Source: Comamonadaceae bacterium
Lineage (GTDB): Bacteria > Pseudomonadota > Gammaproteobacteria > Burkholderiales > Burkholderiaceae_C
Assembly: GCA_947450675.1 (NCBI GenBank)
Contig: CANFWI010000016.1
Span: 1-54,788, forward strand
Length of the DNA stretch: 54,788 nt
Direction: 5' to 3'
The translations under genes were made by a program, and so were the position numbers. The notes beneath the pieces were generated by a model that was not told the DNA's origin, did not search any database, and saw only the letters and a program-made list of their open reading frames with translations. Position 1 is the first letter of the stretch, and each line of letters starts with the position of its first letter. Positions 29,747 to 39,620 of the stretch are shown one piece after another.

Positions 29747-30660
29747 GTCAACTTCCCGCACACGGCCTGACAACGCGGCTGGGGGTCAGCCCGAGCTGTG
29801 TCGGCTTGCCTGCCGGCCCTTGGCGCACCATCACTGATTTTTTGGTTGAACGCTTCCCGGCGATTGGCCGTGACGTCTGGCTAGAGCGCATGGCCTCAAG
29901 CCAAGTGGTCGATGAATTCGGCGAGCCCGTCACGCCCGAACGGCCGTACCGCGGCCACATGCGGGTCTATTACTACCGCGCCTTGCCAACTGAAACCCGC
30001 GTGCCTTTTGAAGCCACCGTGCTGTACCAAGACGCGCATTTGGTGGTTGCCGACAAACCGCATTTTTTGCCCGTCACGCCGTCTGGCCATTACCTGCAAG
30101 AAACTTTGTTGGTGCGACTGAAAAATCTGCTCGGTATTGACGCCCTGATTCCGATTCACCGGATCGACCGCGAAACCGCTGGCTTGGTGATGTTTGCCGT
30201 TCAGCCGGCCGAGCGCGATGCCTACCAAAGCCTGTTCCGCCGGCATGAAGTCACCAAGCACTACCAAGCTGTCGCGCCTTGGCGTGCTGACTTGCCTTTG
30301 CCACTGGTGCGCAGCAGCCGGATTGTCGAAGACGAGCCCTTTTTCAGGCAACGTGAAGTCGCCGGGGAGTCCAACAGCGAAACCCATGTGGCGGTGCTCG
30401 ATGTGCAAGGCCAGCAAGCGCTGTATGCCCTGAGCCCGGTGACCGGCAAGAAGCACCAACTGCGCGTGCACATGAACGCATTGGGTCTGCCGATTTTGAA
30501 TGACCGCATGTACCCGCCCGTGGCTGACACGCCCGCTGACGATTACCGCTACCCACTGCAACTGCTGGCGCAGGCGATTGAATTCACCGACCCAGTGACA
30601 GGGCAAGCGAGACGCTTTGAAAGCCGTCTCAGCCTGGCATGGCCCTTGAAACCTGAATAA
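29743..30660 (+). CDS. RluA-family pseudouridine synthase
   Basis: The 305-residue product isomerises uridine in rRNA or tRNA to pseudouridine. The catalytic aspartate lies in [14 protein letters not shown], the RluA-family active-site motif. [14 protein letters not shown] precedes it and [19 protein letters not shown] follows as motif III. The N-terminal segment ([25 protein letters not shown]) looks like a reduced S4-type region. The GTG start overlaps the trmB stop by four bases. Its stop codon abuts that of the convergent transglutaminase gene. RNA target not deducible. Confidence 0.9.
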   Translation: MSQLPAHGLTTRLGVSPSCVGLPAGPWRTITDFLVERFPAIGRDVWLERMASSQVVDEFGEPVTPERPYRGHMRVYYYRALPTETRVPFEATVLYQDAHLVVADKPHFLPVTPSGHYLQETLLVRLKNLLGIDALIPIHRIDRETAGLVMFAVQPAERDAYQSLFRRHEVTKHYQAVAPWRADLPLPLVRSSRIVEDEPFFRQREVAGESNSETHVAVLDVQGQQALYALSPVTGKKHQLRVHMNALGLPILNDRMYPPVADTPADDYRYPLQLLAQAIEFTDPVTGQARRFESRLSLAWPLKPE

Positions 30661-31776
30661 TCAGGCTTTGATTTCTTTGGCTGTGATCTGGTATTTAAAG
30701 TCATCCGGCGCGTAAGAGTCGAATCGGCCTTCGATGTTTTCTGCCGTCGGGTACATGAAGAAGCCGAGCGCTTCGCCTTTGGACTTGGGCAGTGCCACGT
30801 CATGCGCGGTGTTGAAGGCCATCCAGTTGCCTTCCCAGCCGCCAAACAGCGCCTTGTTGACGGACGCCACCACGGGGTTGGAAATGTTCTTGATCCAATC
30901 GGTGGTTTCTAGGCGCATGACCTTGGCCACATCGGCCGGGTCCATCGCCACCCAACCGTAACCCGACAAGTAAACCTCGGAGCGGCAGTGCTGCGCGCCC
31001 TTCAGGCTGGCAGGGTTGCCCGACAGTTCTTTGTAGCCAAACTCGGAGGGCACCAAACGGATGCCGTAGACATCACGCGCCGGGACGCCGACCGAACGGC
31101 ACAGACCGACAAACAGTGCGTTCAAGTCAGCGCACTTGCCGCCCAGATTGCCGGTTTCCAACATGGTCTTGATGTCGCCTACACCGCAGCCGCGCACGGT
31201 CGGTTCACGGTACGTGTTGACGACGATCCAGTCATACAACATCTGGGCTTTTTGGACGTCGGTCTTGGCGCCTTTTGTAGCTGCCAGCGCGGTCTTGCGC
31301 ACAATGCCATCGGTCGGAATCAAGGTCGTGGCGCGGGTGTAGTAACGCAAGGTGTCAGCCGACTCGGCTGCAACCGTTTTGCGAGCCCAGTCGGTGACGC
31401 GGTTTTGGGTCTGCACGCGGCTGGTCAGCTCGACAAAAGGTTGGGCTTGGTCAGCGGCAAATTCCACCATCAACATCTTCACGCCTTGCGTGCTGTCTTG
31501 CGTCATGCGGGCAGCGCCGTTGCTGAAAAAACTGCTTTCCTGCGACTGCTGGTAATCACTGTTCACTGACGGCACCGGCAACCAGACTTGCGTGGCGCCC
31601 ACCGGCTTGACGATGTCGACGCGCGTGGTGACTTCAAACGTGCGCCAAGGGCTGCTTTGGGGCGCGAATTCGCGGCGGGCCGGGGCGGGTGTTTGGGAAA
31701 AACCCAAGCTTGGCAAGACAGCGGCGACAGCGGCAGCTGCCGAATTCTTGAGGAATGTACGACGGACGGTAGTCAT
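30661..31776 (-). CDS. transglutaminase-like protein, Tat-exported
   Basis: A 371-residue periplasmic protein with a twin-arginine signal (TVRRTFLKNSAAAAV, cleavage near GFSQ). The cysteine-protease-type triad of the transglutaminase fold is visible: C215 in GGKCADLNALF, H263 in AQHCRSEVYL and D279 in VAMDPAD. An N-terminal beta domain (about 45-130) precedes it. Bacterial members act as peptidases or amide hydrolases; the substrate is not known. The start has GGAG seven bases upstream. It follows the TlpA-like gene on the same strand after 177 bp. Confidence 0.88.
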   Translation of the reverse strand: MTTVRRTFLKNSAAAAVAAVLPSLGFSQTPAPARREFAPQSSPWRTFEVTTRVDIVKPVGATQVWLPVPSVNSDYQQSQESSFFSNGAARMTQDSTQGVKMLMVEFAADQAQPFVELTSRVQTQNRVTDWARKTVAAESADTLRYYTRATTLIPTDGIVRKTALAATKGAKTDVQKAQMLYDWIVVNTYREPTVRGCGVGDIKTMLETGNLGGKCADLNALFVGLCRSVGVPARDVYGIRLVPSEFGYKELSGNPASLKGAQHCRSEVYLSGYGWVAMDPADVAKVMRLETTDWIKNISNPVVASVNKALFGGWEGNWMAFNTAHDVALPKSKGEALGFFMYPTAENIEGRFDSYAPDDFKYQITAKEIKA

Positions 31777-31953
31777 GAAAAAACTCCAAATGAGTGAGTG
31801 GCAACGTGCATCGGCGCAGGTGAAGGTGCGCTGAGATGTTCCAGCAATATGTTCTGGGCTGCTGAAATGAGCAGACCCACGGCCTCGAAAGACCGGTGAG
31901 ATTATGACTCGGGACAGTTACTGCCGCTGGCTGAGGGTTGAGGGTTGAAGCAG

Positions 31954-32529
31954 CTACCCGCCCTGCATCAAACCATCGACCAGCTTCTCTGCCGCTTTGC
32001 CCGTCCAGTCCACCTCGCCCTGAACCCGGCTGCGCGGCTTGCCGTACTTGTCAATCAGCAGCGTGGTCGGAAAGACCTTGACGCCCCACTGCCGGGCCAG
32101 TTTTCCATCGCCGTCGAGCAACACCGGCAAGGTGACGCCCGTGGAGGTGGCGAAGCGAATCGCACGCGCCGGTGCCTCCTTGAAATTGATCGCCAGCACC
32201 AGCAGTTTGTCCGGGCCATACAAGTCGGCAATTTGCTGCAAGGAAGGCATTTCGGCGCGGCAAGGCTCGCACCAGCTGGCCCAAAAATTCATCAGCACCG
32301 GACGGCCCAACAAGTCAGCCGCACGCCAGCGCTTGCCGGTGATGTCGAGCACATCAAGTGCGGCCAAAGAGCCCGCCCAAGGCGAGACCACAAAGGCCGG
32401 GCCGGTCAGCGACTGCGAGGCGTTTTGGGCCGAAGCCCAATGCGCAGCACTGGCCAACGTGGCCGCCGCCATCCCTTGCAGGCAAAGCCGGCGCGAAGGC
32501 TTTTGCAAGGTCGTCAAATCGAGGCTCAA
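31954..32529 (-). CDS. TlpA-family thioredoxin-like protein
   Basis: This 191-residue protein has an export signal with paired arginines ([19 protein letters not shown], cleavage near ASAQ) and a thioredoxin fold of the TlpA/ResA type. The redox pair is C87/C90 in [19 protein letters not shown] and the cis-proline is in [13 protein letters not shown]. Such proteins reduce disulfides in the periplasm, for example during cytochrome c maturation. Its ATG overlaps the alaS stop in ATGA, so translation is coupled to alaS, an odd partnership probably due to compact packing. Confidence 0.9.
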   Translation of the reverse strand: MSLDLTTLQKPSRRLCLQGMAAATLASAAHWASAQNASQSLTGPAFVVSPWAGSLAALDVLDITGKRWRAADLLGRPVLMNFWASWCEPCRAEMPSLQQIADLYGPDKLLVLAINFKEAPARAIRFATSTGVTLPVLLDGDGKLARQWGVKVFPTTLLIDKYGKPRSRVQGEVDWTGKAAEKLVDGLMQGG

Positions 32530-35150
32530 AGCCGTTCGGCCACCCAGGCCTGAACAGAATCGAGCGCAGCGCTGACGCGCGAAGGGTCGGTGCCGCCGGC
32601 CATGGCCATGTCGGCCTTGCCGCCGCCCTTGCCGCCGACTTGCTGCGCCACAAAATTCACCAACTCACCGGCTTTGACTTTGCCCGTGCTGTCAGCGGTG
32701 ACACCGGCGGCGATTTGCACCTTGTCGCCATCGACAGCAGCCAGCACGATGACCGCTGTTTTGAGCTTGTCTTTGAGCTTGTCCATGGTGTCCCGCAGTG
32801 TCTTGGCGTCAGCGCCTTCTAGGCGTGCAGCCAAAACTTTCACGCCGTTGATGTCGATGGCTTGCAGCATCAACTCGTCACCTTGCGAGGAAGCCAGCTT
32901 GCCTTTCAACGCGGTCACTTCTTTTTCAAGCGCACGCACTTGGTCCAACACTTGGCCGATGCGGCTTTGCAGCTCAACTGGGCTGGCCTTGAGCGATGAC
33001 GCAGCCGCCTGCACAGTGGCTTCTAGCGACTGCAGATATGCCAGCGCGTTGGTACCCGTCACGGCCTCAATACGGCGCACACCTGCCGCCACACCGCTTT
33101 CGCCAACGATCTTGAACAGGCCGATGTCGCCGGTGCGGCCCACGTGGGTACCGCCGCAGAGTTCTTTGCTGCTGCCGATGCTGAGCACGCGCACGGTCTC
33201 GCCGTACTTTTCGCCGAAGAGCATCATGGCGCCGGTTTTTTGCGCCGACTCCAAGTCCATCACGGCAGCGTCCGTGGCGGCATTGGCCAAAATTTGGGTG
33301 TTGACGCGAGTCTCGATCTCACGAATCTGTGCGTCGGTCACGGGGGCGTTGTGCGCAAAGTCAAAACGCGTGCGCTCGGGGTTCACCAAGCTGCCCTTTT
33401 GCTGCACGTGCGTACCCAGCACTTCACGCAAAGCCTTGTGCATCAAATGCGTGGCGCTGTGGTTGCGCACGGTGGCGGCGCGCAGTTCCAAGTTCACCTG
33501 CGCCGCCACGTGGTCACCGACGTTGAGCGTGCCTTGGGCCACTTCGCCGTGGTGACCAAACACATCGGCCTTGATGCGCTGCGTGTCGCCGACGTCGAAG
33601 CGGGCTGAGCCGCTGACCAGCGCGCCTTCGTCGCCGACCTGACCGCCGCTTTCCGCATAAAAAGGCGTGGTGTCCAACACCACCACCCCGGTTTGGCCGG
33701 CATTCAAAGCGACGACTGGCACGCCGTCGAGGTACAGCGCGATGATCTTGGCCTCAGCTTGCAGCTGCTCGTAGCCGACGAATTCATTGCCGGCGCCGGT
33801 GTAGTCCAGCGCGCGGTCCATCTTGAACTTGCCGGCGGCACGCGCCTGCGTCTTTTGCTTTTCCATCGCCACCGCAAAACCGGCTTCGTCGACGGAGAGA
33901 CCGCGCTCGCGGCAGACGTCAGCCGACAAATCAAGTGGGAAACCATAGGTGTCGTGCAGCTTGAAGGCGACCTCGCCCGGCAGCACGGCAACGCCGCCAA
34001 CCAAGGCTGCGTCCAGAATGTCCATGCCGATGGCCAGCGTTTCAAAGAAACGCTCTTCTTCGGTCTTCAAAATATCGGTGACGCGCTTTTCATCAGCCTT
34101 GAGGCGCGGGTAAGCGTCACCCATTTGCAGCACCAGGTCCGCCACCAGCTTGTGGAAAAACGGCGTCTTTTTACCCAGCTTGTAGCCGTGACGAATCGCC
34201 CGGCGAATGATCCGGCGCTGCACGTAGCCACGGCCTTCGTTGGACGGCACCACACCGTCGCTGACCAAAAATGCAGTGGCGCGGATGTGGTCGGCGATGA
34301 CGAACAAGGACTTGTTGCCCAAGTCGGTCTCGCCGGTTTCACGCGCAGCGGCTTTGATCAGCGCGTCAAAAATATCGATTTCGTAGTTGCTGTGAACGTG
34401 CTGAAGAATGGCGGCCAGACGCTCCAAGCCCATGCCGGTGTCGACGCACGGCGCAGGCAGCGGTTTGACCGAGCCGTCTGGCTGCATGTCGAACTGCATG
34501 AAGACGTTGTTCCAAATCTCAATGTAGCGGTCGCCGTCTTGTTCGGGTGAACCGGGTGGGCCACCGGCGATCTCTGGGCCGTGGTCAAAAAAGATCTCAC
34601 TGCATGGACCGCAAGGACCGGTGTCGGCCATCATCCAGAAATTGTCCGACTGGTATTTGGCGCCTTTGTTGTCACCAATGCGCACCACGCGCTCAGGCGG
34701 CAAGCCAATCTCTTTCGTCCAGATGTCGTAGGCCTCGTCGTCGTCAATGTAGACCGTGGCCCAGAGCTTGTCTGCTGGCAATTTGTAGACTTCGGTCAAC
34801 AGTTCCCAAGCCCATTTCAGCGACTCGCGCTTGAAGTAGTCGCCAAAGCTCCAGTTGCCCAGCATCTCGAAAAAAGTGTGGTGACGCGCGGTGTAACCGA
34901 CGTTTTCCAAATCGTTGTGTTTGCCGCCTGCACGCAAGCAAGCTTGCACCGACGCAGCCCGCACATAAGGGCGTTTGTCAGCACCCAAAAACACATCTTT
35001 GAACTGCACCATGCCGGAGTTGGTGAACATCAGCGTCGGGTCATTGCCGGGCACCAGCGGGCTGGACTGCACCACCGTGTGGCCTTTGGACGCGAAGAAA
35101 TCAAGAAACGTCTTGCGGATGTCAGCGACGGTGAAATTGGGTTGGCTCAT
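32526..35150 (-). CDS. alaS: alanyl-tRNA synthetase
   Basis: This 874-residue class II synthetase is full length. The catalytic core runs from [20 protein letters not shown] through [10 protein letters not shown] (motif 3 region). The editing domain carries the zinc-site motifs [11 protein letters not shown] and [13 protein letters not shown], and the C-terminal C-Ala region ends in [17 protein letters not shown], which is diagnostic. A promoter with a TATAAT -10 box lies upstream and a GC-rich hairpin is in its leader. The tlpA-like gene is translationally coupled downstream. Confidence 0.98.
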   Translation of the reverse strand: MSQPNFTVADIRKTFLDFFASKGHTVVQSSPLVPGNDPTLMFTNSGMVQFKDVFLGADKRPYVRAASVQACLRAGGKHNDLENVGYTARHHTFFEMLGNWSFGDYFKRESLKWAWELLTEVYKLPADKLWATVYIDDDEAYDIWTKEIGLPPERVVRIGDNKGAKYQSDNFWMMADTGPCGPCSEIFFDHGPEIAGGPPGSPEQDGDRYIEIWNNVFMQFDMQPDGSVKPLPAPCVDTGMGLERLAAILQHVHSNYEIDIFDALIKAAARETGETDLGNKSLFVIADHIRATAFLVSDGVVPSNEGRGYVQRRIIRRAIRHGYKLGKKTPFFHKLVADLVLQMGDAYPRLKADEKRVTDILKTEEERFFETLAIGMDILDAALVGGVAVLPGEVAFKLHDTYGFPLDLSADVCRERGLSVDEAGFAVAMEKQKTQARAAGKFKMDRALDYTGAGNEFVGYEQLQAEAKIIALYLDGVPVVALNAGQTGVVVLDTTPFYAESGGQVGDEGALVSGSARFDVGDTQRIKADVFGHHGEVAQGTLNVGDHVAAQVNLELRAATVRNHSATHLMHKALREVLGTHVQQKGSLVNPERTRFDFAHNAPVTDAQIREIETRVNTQILANAATDAAVMDLESAQKTGAMMLFGEKYGETVRVLSIGSSKELCGGTHVGRTGDIGLFKIVGESGVAAGVRRIEAVTGTNALAYLQSLEATVQAAASSLKASPVELQSRIGQVLDQVRALEKEVTALKGKLASSQGDELMLQAIDINGVKVLAARLEGADAKTLRDTMDKLKDKLKTAVIVLAAVDGDKVQIAAGVTADSTGKVKAGELVNFVAQQVGGKGGGKADMAMAGGTDPSRVSAALDSVQAWVAERL

Positions 35151-35173
35151 CTTGGAAGGGCTCTGTTGACCTC

Positions 35174-35231
35174 AGGCCCACGAGGGCCTAGGCTGCATAT
35201 AAGTGCTTGTTTTCGGTAACCCGTGATTATA
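35174..35231 (-). promoter_or_regulatory. alaS promoter -10 box and leader hairpin
   Basis: On the minus strand TATAAT (35231-35226) is a perfect -10 box, with a poor -35 match about 17 bases upstream. Between it and the alaS start, AGGCCC-ACGA-GGGCCT (35174-35189) is a perfect inverted repeat ending 24 bases before the ATG, so the leader mRNA should fold there. A role in attenuation or in regulating translation is possible but unproven. Confidence 0.45.
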
Positions 35232-35286
35232 AGTTTTGAGGCGCACCGTTACCATCGCTGCCAAGATCGACCCACTGGAGACGACC

Positions 35287-36321
35287 ATGACATTTGAAAA
35301 CCCAGCTTTTTTGCCCAAACCTCTCGCTCCGTCAGAGCGCAACACCTCGCGCCGAAAACTGCTGCAGACCGCGGCGGCCACGCTGGCCGCGCCGTGGGCC
35401 ATGAGCCATGCAGCAGGTCAAATTGCAGGCGGCAAAACCATCACCTTGGTTGTGTCGTATGCCGCGGGCGGCGGTGCCGATTTGATGGCGCGACTGATTG
35501 CGCCCCGCTTGGCGGAGGCGTTGGGTCAGACCGTGGTGGTCGACAACAAACCCGGGGCCAGCGGTCAGATAGCGGCCAGCCAAGTGGCGCGCGCCACGCC
35601 CGATGGCACACAACTCTTGCTTGACGCATCGTCCTTCGCGGTCAACCCATCGCTGTTTCCGAAGCTACCCTACGACTCAGAAAAAGCCTTCACGCCACTG
35701 GCCGTCTTGGCCCTTTTCCCCAACGTATTGGTGTGTTCGCCCCAGTTTGAAGCCAAAAATGTGCAAGACTTGATCAAAATGGCCAAAGCCAAGCCCGGTC
35801 AGATTTCCTACGCGTCGTCGGGCAACGGTTCAGCGCAACATTTGGCCGGCGCGCTGTTTGAAGCGCGTGCCGGCGTGAGCTTGGTGCATGTGCCTTACCG
35901 CGGCGGCGGACCCGCCATGAACGACGTGATGGCCGGGCAAGTACCGCTGTTTTTTGCCAACGTGGCGTCGTCGCTGGGACAAATTCAGTCGGGTCGACTG
36001 CGCCCGCTGGCTGTGACCAGCCGCCTGCGCACCCGCGCCCTACCCGACATCCCGACCATGCAAGAAGCGGGCGTAGCCGCCTATGAAGTGTTGGAGTGGA
36101 ACCCGGTGCTCGGCCCCGCCGGCATGGACCCCCAAGTCAAATCTGTGCTGGTGGCCGCCTTGCGCAAAGCGATGGCTGACCCGGAAGTTCTGGGCCGCAT
36201 CCGCGCTTTGAGCGGCGAGGTTTTCCCAGACGGTGGCGATGGCCGAGTTGCGGCTTTTCTCAAAGCCCAGCAAACCCAATGGGGCCAAGTGGTGCGAGAC
36301 CGAAAAATCACCGCCGGCTGA
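35287..36321 (+). CDS. Bug-family periplasmic solute receptor, Tat-type signal
   Basis: A 344-residue TctC-like receptor. ATG 35287 has GGAG six bases upstream; the frame extends to 35236 but without support. The N-terminus is long, and the signal reads TSRRKLLQTAAATLAAPWAM, a twin-arginine type unlike the Sec signals of most Bug proteins here. The binding loop is YAAGGGADLMAR, followed by KAKPGQISYASSGNGSAQHL and a PDIPTMQEAG block. It is a solitary gene between alaS and gabD. Ligand unknown. Confidence 0.85.
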   Translation: MTFENPAFLPKPLAPSERNTSRRKLLQTAAATLAAPWAMSHAAGQIAGGKTITLVVSYAAGGGADLMARLIAPRLAEALGQTVVVDNKPGASGQIAASQVARATPDGTQLLLDASSFAVNPSLFPKLPYDSEKAFTPLAVLALFPNVLVCSPQFEAKNVQDLIKMAKAKPGQISYASSGNGSAQHLAGALFEARAGVSLVHVPYRGGGPAMNDVMAGQVPLFFANVASSLGQIQSGRLRPLAVTSRLRTRALPDIPTMQEAGVAAYEVLEWNPVLGPAGMDPQVKSVLVAALRKAMADPEVLGRIRALSGEVFPDGGDGRVAAFLKAQQTQWGQVVRDRKITAG

Positions 36322-36434
36322 CGACTGTCGTCACCACGCAGGCGGCTTGTTTCGCCCAAGAACTTTAGAAATTCCTGTAAAGTCATACGTTAGCCCCCTT
36401 GCGGGATGCCTAACCAGAACAAAGATACAAGACC

Positions 36435-37913
36435 ATGGACATGAAGACTTCACCCCTTTCCCTGCTCAACGACCCATCACTTTTAAAGACTGATGCGTTC
36501 ATCAATGGTCAATGGGTCAAGGGTAGCAACCGTTTTGATGTGAACGATCCGGCCACTGGCCTGAAGCTCGCCGACGTTGCCAACTTGGGCACGAACGAAG
36601 CCAACGCCGCCATTGACGCGGCTAACGCAGCCCTGCCCGCCTGGCGCAACAAAACCGGCAAAGAACGCCACGCGATTCTGCTCAAGTGGTACCAGTTGCT
36701 GATGGCCAACGTGGAAGACTTGGGCCGCATCATGACGGCTGAGCAAGGCAAACCCTTTGCCGAAGCCAAGGGCGAAGTCGCTTACGGCGCCAGCTTTGTT
36801 GAGTGGTACGCCGAAGAAGCCAAGCGCGTGAACGGTGAAACGCTGCCGCAGTTTGACAACAACCGCCGCCTGATGGTGTTGAAGCAACCCATCGGTGTTT
36901 GCGCGGCCATCACGCCATGGAACTTTCCGCTGGCCATGATCACCCGCAAAGTTGCGCCGGCGCTGGCCGCCGGTTGCACGGTGGTCATCAAGCCTGCCGA
37001 ACTGACGCCGTTGAGCGCACTGGCTGCTGCCGAGTTGGCCCTGCGCGCTGGTATTCCAGCAGGCGTGCTGAATGTACTAACGGCTGACGGCGACAACTCG
37101 ATTGCGGTCGGCAAGGTCTTTTGCGCCAGCGACGTGGTGCGCCACATCAGCTTCACCGGCTCCACAGAAGTCGGCCGCATCTTGATGGCACAAAGCGCAC
37201 CGACCGTCAAAAAACTCGCGCTGGAACTCGGCGGCAACGCACCCTTCATCGTCTTCGACGACGCCGATGTGGACTCCGCCGTTGAAGGCGCGATGGCGAG
37301 CAAATACCGCAACGCCGGCCAGACCTGCGTTTGCGCCAACCGCATCTATGTGCAAGACGGGGTGTATGACGCCTTCGTTGAAAAATTCTCAGCCAAGGTC
37401 AAGGCCCTCAAGGTCGGCAACGGCTTTGACGAGGGCGTGGTGCAAGGCCCGCTGATCGAAGACGCAGCCATTGAGAAAGTCAAACGCCATGTGGCCGATG
37501 CCTTGGCCAAAGGCGGCAAACTGATGGCCGGCGGCAAGGCGCTGACGGGTCAGTTCTTCGAGCCCACCGTGATCTCGGAAGCCACCAGCGACATGCTCTG
37601 CGCGCGCGAAGAAACCTTTGGCCCGTTTGCGCCCGTGTTCCGCTTCAAGAAAGAACAAGAAGCCGTCGACGCCGCCAACAACACCGAATTCGGTTTGGCC
37701 AGCTACTTTTACAGCCGCGACATCGGCCGCATTTACCGCGTGGCAGAAGCCCTCGAATACGGTATGGTCGGCATCAACGTCGGCGTGATCGCCACCGAGC
37801 ACGTGCCTTTCGGCGGCGTCAAGCAATCCGGCCTCGGCCGCGAAGGCTCCAGCCACGGCATGGACGAATACTTAGAAATGAAGTACCTCTGCTTGGGCGA
37901 TATTCAGAAGTAA
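36435..37913 (+). CDS. gabD: NADP-dependent succinate-semialdehyde dehydrogenase
   Basis: This 492-residue aldehyde dehydrogenase has all family landmarks: AITPWNFPLAMITRKVAPAL (about 155-175), the general base in LELGGNAPFIVFDDAD, the nucleophilic cysteine in GQTCVCANRIYV, and ETFGPFAPVFRF plus FGGVKQSGLGREGS at the C-terminus. The CVC arrangement and SGLGREGSSHG are typical of GabD. It oxidises succinate semialdehyde to succinate, or related semialdehydes. It stands alone, without gabT, and converges with the lipoprotein gene through a hairpin at 37925-37955. Confidence 0.93.
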   Translation: MDMKTSPLSLLNDPSLLKTDAFINGQWVKGSNRFDVNDPATGLKLADVANLGTNEANAAIDAANAALPAWRNKTGKERHAILLKWYQLLMANVEDLGRIMTAEQGKPFAEAKGEVAYGASFVEWYAEEAKRVNGETLPQFDNNRRLMVLKQPIGVCAAITPWNFPLAMITRKVAPALAAGCTVVIKPAELTPLSALAAAELALRAGIPAGVLNVLTADGDNSIAVGKVFCASDVVRHISFTGSTEVGRILMAQSAPTVKKLALELGGNAPFIVFDDADVDSAVEGAMASKYRNAGQTCVCANRIYVQDGVYDAFVEKFSAKVKALKVGNGFDEGVVQGPLIEDAAIEKVKRHVADALAKGGKLMAGGKALTGQFFEPTVISEATSDMLCAREETFGPFAPVFRFKKEQEAVDAANNTEFGLASYFYSRDIGRIYRVAEALEYGMVGINVGVIATEHVPFGGVKQSGLGREGSSHGMDEYLEMKYLCLGDIQK

Positions 37914-37924
37914 AGACGCAACGC

Positions 37925-37955
37925 CCACGAACAGATTCGCAGGATCAGTTCGTGG
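37925..37955. terminator. bidirectional hairpin at the gabD/lipoprotein junction
   Basis: CCACGAAC (37925-37932) and GTTCGTGG (37948-37955) form a perfect eight-base stem around a 15-base loop. It begins 12 bases after the gabD stop, and the right arm lies in the last codons of the convergent lipoprotein gene. The position suits a shared terminator, but there is no long T-tract on either side. Confidence 0.42.
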
Positions 37956-38406
37956 CTTTCCAACTGCCATCCGTCTGCCGGCAAGCCGTGCCATAAACTG
38001 TCCCGGTTTTGCCCGCCACCACAGAGCTAACCGTGTACTCGCGGCACGGTCCGGTGCTGGCTTCATAGGTGCGCGTGGGCGTCACGGTGTATTGGTTGCG
38101 CGAGTCAGGATTGACCCAACTTGTTGGAACTGAGGTGCGCACGTTTTCCAACGCATGCGCTGTTTTCAGCCGGTCGGTTTGGTCCATTGACCGGCCCACG
38201 TTGCCACCCACCGTCGCACCGATCATGGTGCCCACAATGGTGGCGGCCGTGCGTCCGTTGCCTTGGCCCACCTGCGAGCCAAGGACGCCGCCCAACAGGC
38301 CGCCAATGATCATGCCGCCCTGCTCCTGCTGACCTTGCTGGGTCGCGCAACCGGACAGCGATGCAGCCAAGGCCGATAAAAGTAAAAACTTGTGAACGAA
38401 TTGCAT
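37945..38406 (-). CDS. glycine-zipper outer-membrane lipoprotein (17 kDa surface antigen-like)
   Basis: The 153-residue precursor has a lipoprotein signal with the lipobox LSGC (cysteine 20). Glycine-zipper repeats follow (GGMIIGGLLGGVLGSQVGQG and TMIGATVGGNVG, about 30-75), then a hydrophilic C-terminal domain with TRTYEASTGPCREYTVSSV and GTACRQTDGSWK. This is the SlyB/RT0821-like architecture of surface antigens that sit at the outer membrane and affect envelope stability. It is convergent with gabD and lies downstream of a LysR gene on the same strand. Confidence 0.9.
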   Translation of the reverse strand: MQFVHKFLLLSALAASLSGCATQQGQQEQGGMIIGGLLGGVLGSQVGQGNGRTAATIVGTMIGATVGGNVGRSMDQTDRLKTAHALENVRTSVPTSWVNPDSRNQYTVTPTRTYEASTGPCREYTVSSVVAGKTGTVYGTACRQTDGSWKATN

Positions 38407-38437
38407 GTCAATCTCCTGAAGGGAAAAGTGTCGAAAC

Positions 38438-38454
38438 CACTAAAAATCTTAGTG
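38438..38454 (-). terminator. stem-loop between LysR and lipoprotein genes
   Basis: CACTAA and TTAGTG form a perfect six-base stem around five bases, 40 bp after the LysR stop and ahead of the lipoprotein start on the minus strand. It could end LysR transcription or be a regulatory site for the lipoprotein gene; no clear T-tract follows. Confidence 0.33.
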
Positions 38455-38493
38455 ACTGACACGCCTCAGAAGTTGACGCACCTCAAACATTGG

Positions 38494-39447
38494 TCAGAGT
38501 TTGACTGCTGATGAGGGACTGAATGCTCGGCCGTTGGTATGACCATAAGAAAGCTCCCCTGCCCCCTGAAACCTCTCCCGCAAAAACTCCAGAAACAGCC
38601 GGACGCGCCCAGGCATGTTGTGGCGACTCGGGTAGACCGCGTAGATGTCTAGGCCGATCGGCTGGAAGGCCGGCAGCACCACGTGTAGCGCCTTTTCTAG
38701 GATGTCGCGCGCGACCATGTATTGGGGGTGCATCGAGATGCCATGGCCGAGCAAAGCCGCATGGCGCAAAGGCTCGCCAAAGTTGGCGCGCATGGAGCCA
38801 GTGACGCGTATTGATGTTTGCCCATCGGGGCCGGTGAAAGTCCAATAACTGGTCGGAGACTTCAGGGCATTGACCAAACAGTCATGCTGCAGCAGTTCGT
38901 CCAAGGACTGCGGCATGCCGCGGGCGGCCAGATAGGCCTCTGACGCCACCAACAATTGCGGCACGCTGCCCAACTTTTGAGCGACCAGACTCGTGTCTTT
39001 CAGGGTCGGTGCAATGCGCAACGACAGATCCAAGCTTTCGCCAGCGATGTCGAGCCGGCCATCGTCGAGGTGCATGGCGAATTTGATGTCAGGATTCATA
39101 TCTGAAAACGCAGTGATCAAGGGCACCAAGTGCGCAGCACCAAACGATGGCGGCGTGCCGATCCGGATCAAGCCTTTGGGCGCACTCACCGCGCCGCGAA
39201 CCCGAGAGTCAAGCTCTTCAAAGCGATGCAATAAATCTGCGCCGTCTTCCAATAAGAACAGGCCAGCCTCGGTCAGGCTCACGCTCTTGGTGGTGCGCGT
39301 CAGCAATTGCGCGCCCAAGCTTTCCTCCAGCCATTTGATGTGCTTGGTGACGTTGCCCTTGGCCATGCCAAGCCGCTCAGCGGCTGCGGTGAAACTTCGC
39401 CCGCGAGCCACTTCCGCAAAAATTTCGATTGCCCTGAGTCGATCCAT
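38494..39447 (-). CDS. LysR-family transcriptional regulator
   Basis: This 317-residue protein has the LysR helix-turn-helix at its N-terminus (MDRLRAIEIFAEVARGRSFT, then AAERLGMAKGNVTKHIKWLE and LTEAGLFLLED). An effector-binding domain follows, with a GLIRIGTPPSFGAAHLVPLI start. The sequence resembles the subgroup represented by AaeR/DsdC-like aromatic-acid regulators only in general terms. It is divergent from the seven-gene catabolic operon starting at 39621, which is its likely target, and an inverted repeat suited to LysR binding lies 19 bases from its start codon. Confidence 0.92.
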   Translation of the reverse strand: MDRLRAIEIFAEVARGRSFTAAAERLGMAKGNVTKHIKWLEESLGAQLLTRTTKSVSLTEAGLFLLEDGADLLHRFEELDSRVRGAVSAPKGLIRIGTPPSFGAAHLVPLITAFSDMNPDIKFAMHLDDGRLDIAGESLDLSLRIAPTLKDTSLVAQKLGSVPQLLVASEAYLAARGMPQSLDELLQHDCLVNALKSPTSYWTFTGPDGQTSIRVTGSMRANFGEPLRHAALLGHGISMHPQYMVARDILEKALHVVLPAFQPIGLDIYAVYPSRHNMPGRVRLFLEFLRERFQGAGELSYGHTNGRAFSPSSAVKL

Positions 39448-39465
39448 CTGTCCACACCCCTTGTT

Positions 39466-39482
39466 TTAAGTACACGCCTTAA
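39466..39482. promoter_or_regulatory. candidate LysR binding site
   Basis: TTAAG and CTTAA flank a 7-base centre (39466-39482), a symmetrical site with a T-N11-A core as LysR proteins prefer. A ten-base palindrome TCGAATTCGA lies about ten bases further toward the operon. Both lie between the LysR gene and the catabolic operon starting at 39621. Confidence 0.4.
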
Positions 39483-39620
39483 CTGTTTCGAATTCGAGAA
39501 CAATACTATTCCAATTTGGGGCTATGGCCGCGCTTGACTTGTCGTTAACATCACGGATTCTTCGGCCTATATGCCGATTCTTTGCACTGGTTGACTCAAT
39601 AAAAATAACGGAGACACCTC

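Noticed and set aside
32354..32653. Extra frame across the alaS/TlpA junction
   Set aside because: It overlaps two real genes in another phase. The ATGA overlap explains the joint.
36322..36434. Possible riboswitch ahead of gabD
   Set aside because: The region is short and matches no riboswitch core I know. A GC-rich patch does not form a convincing multi-stem fold.
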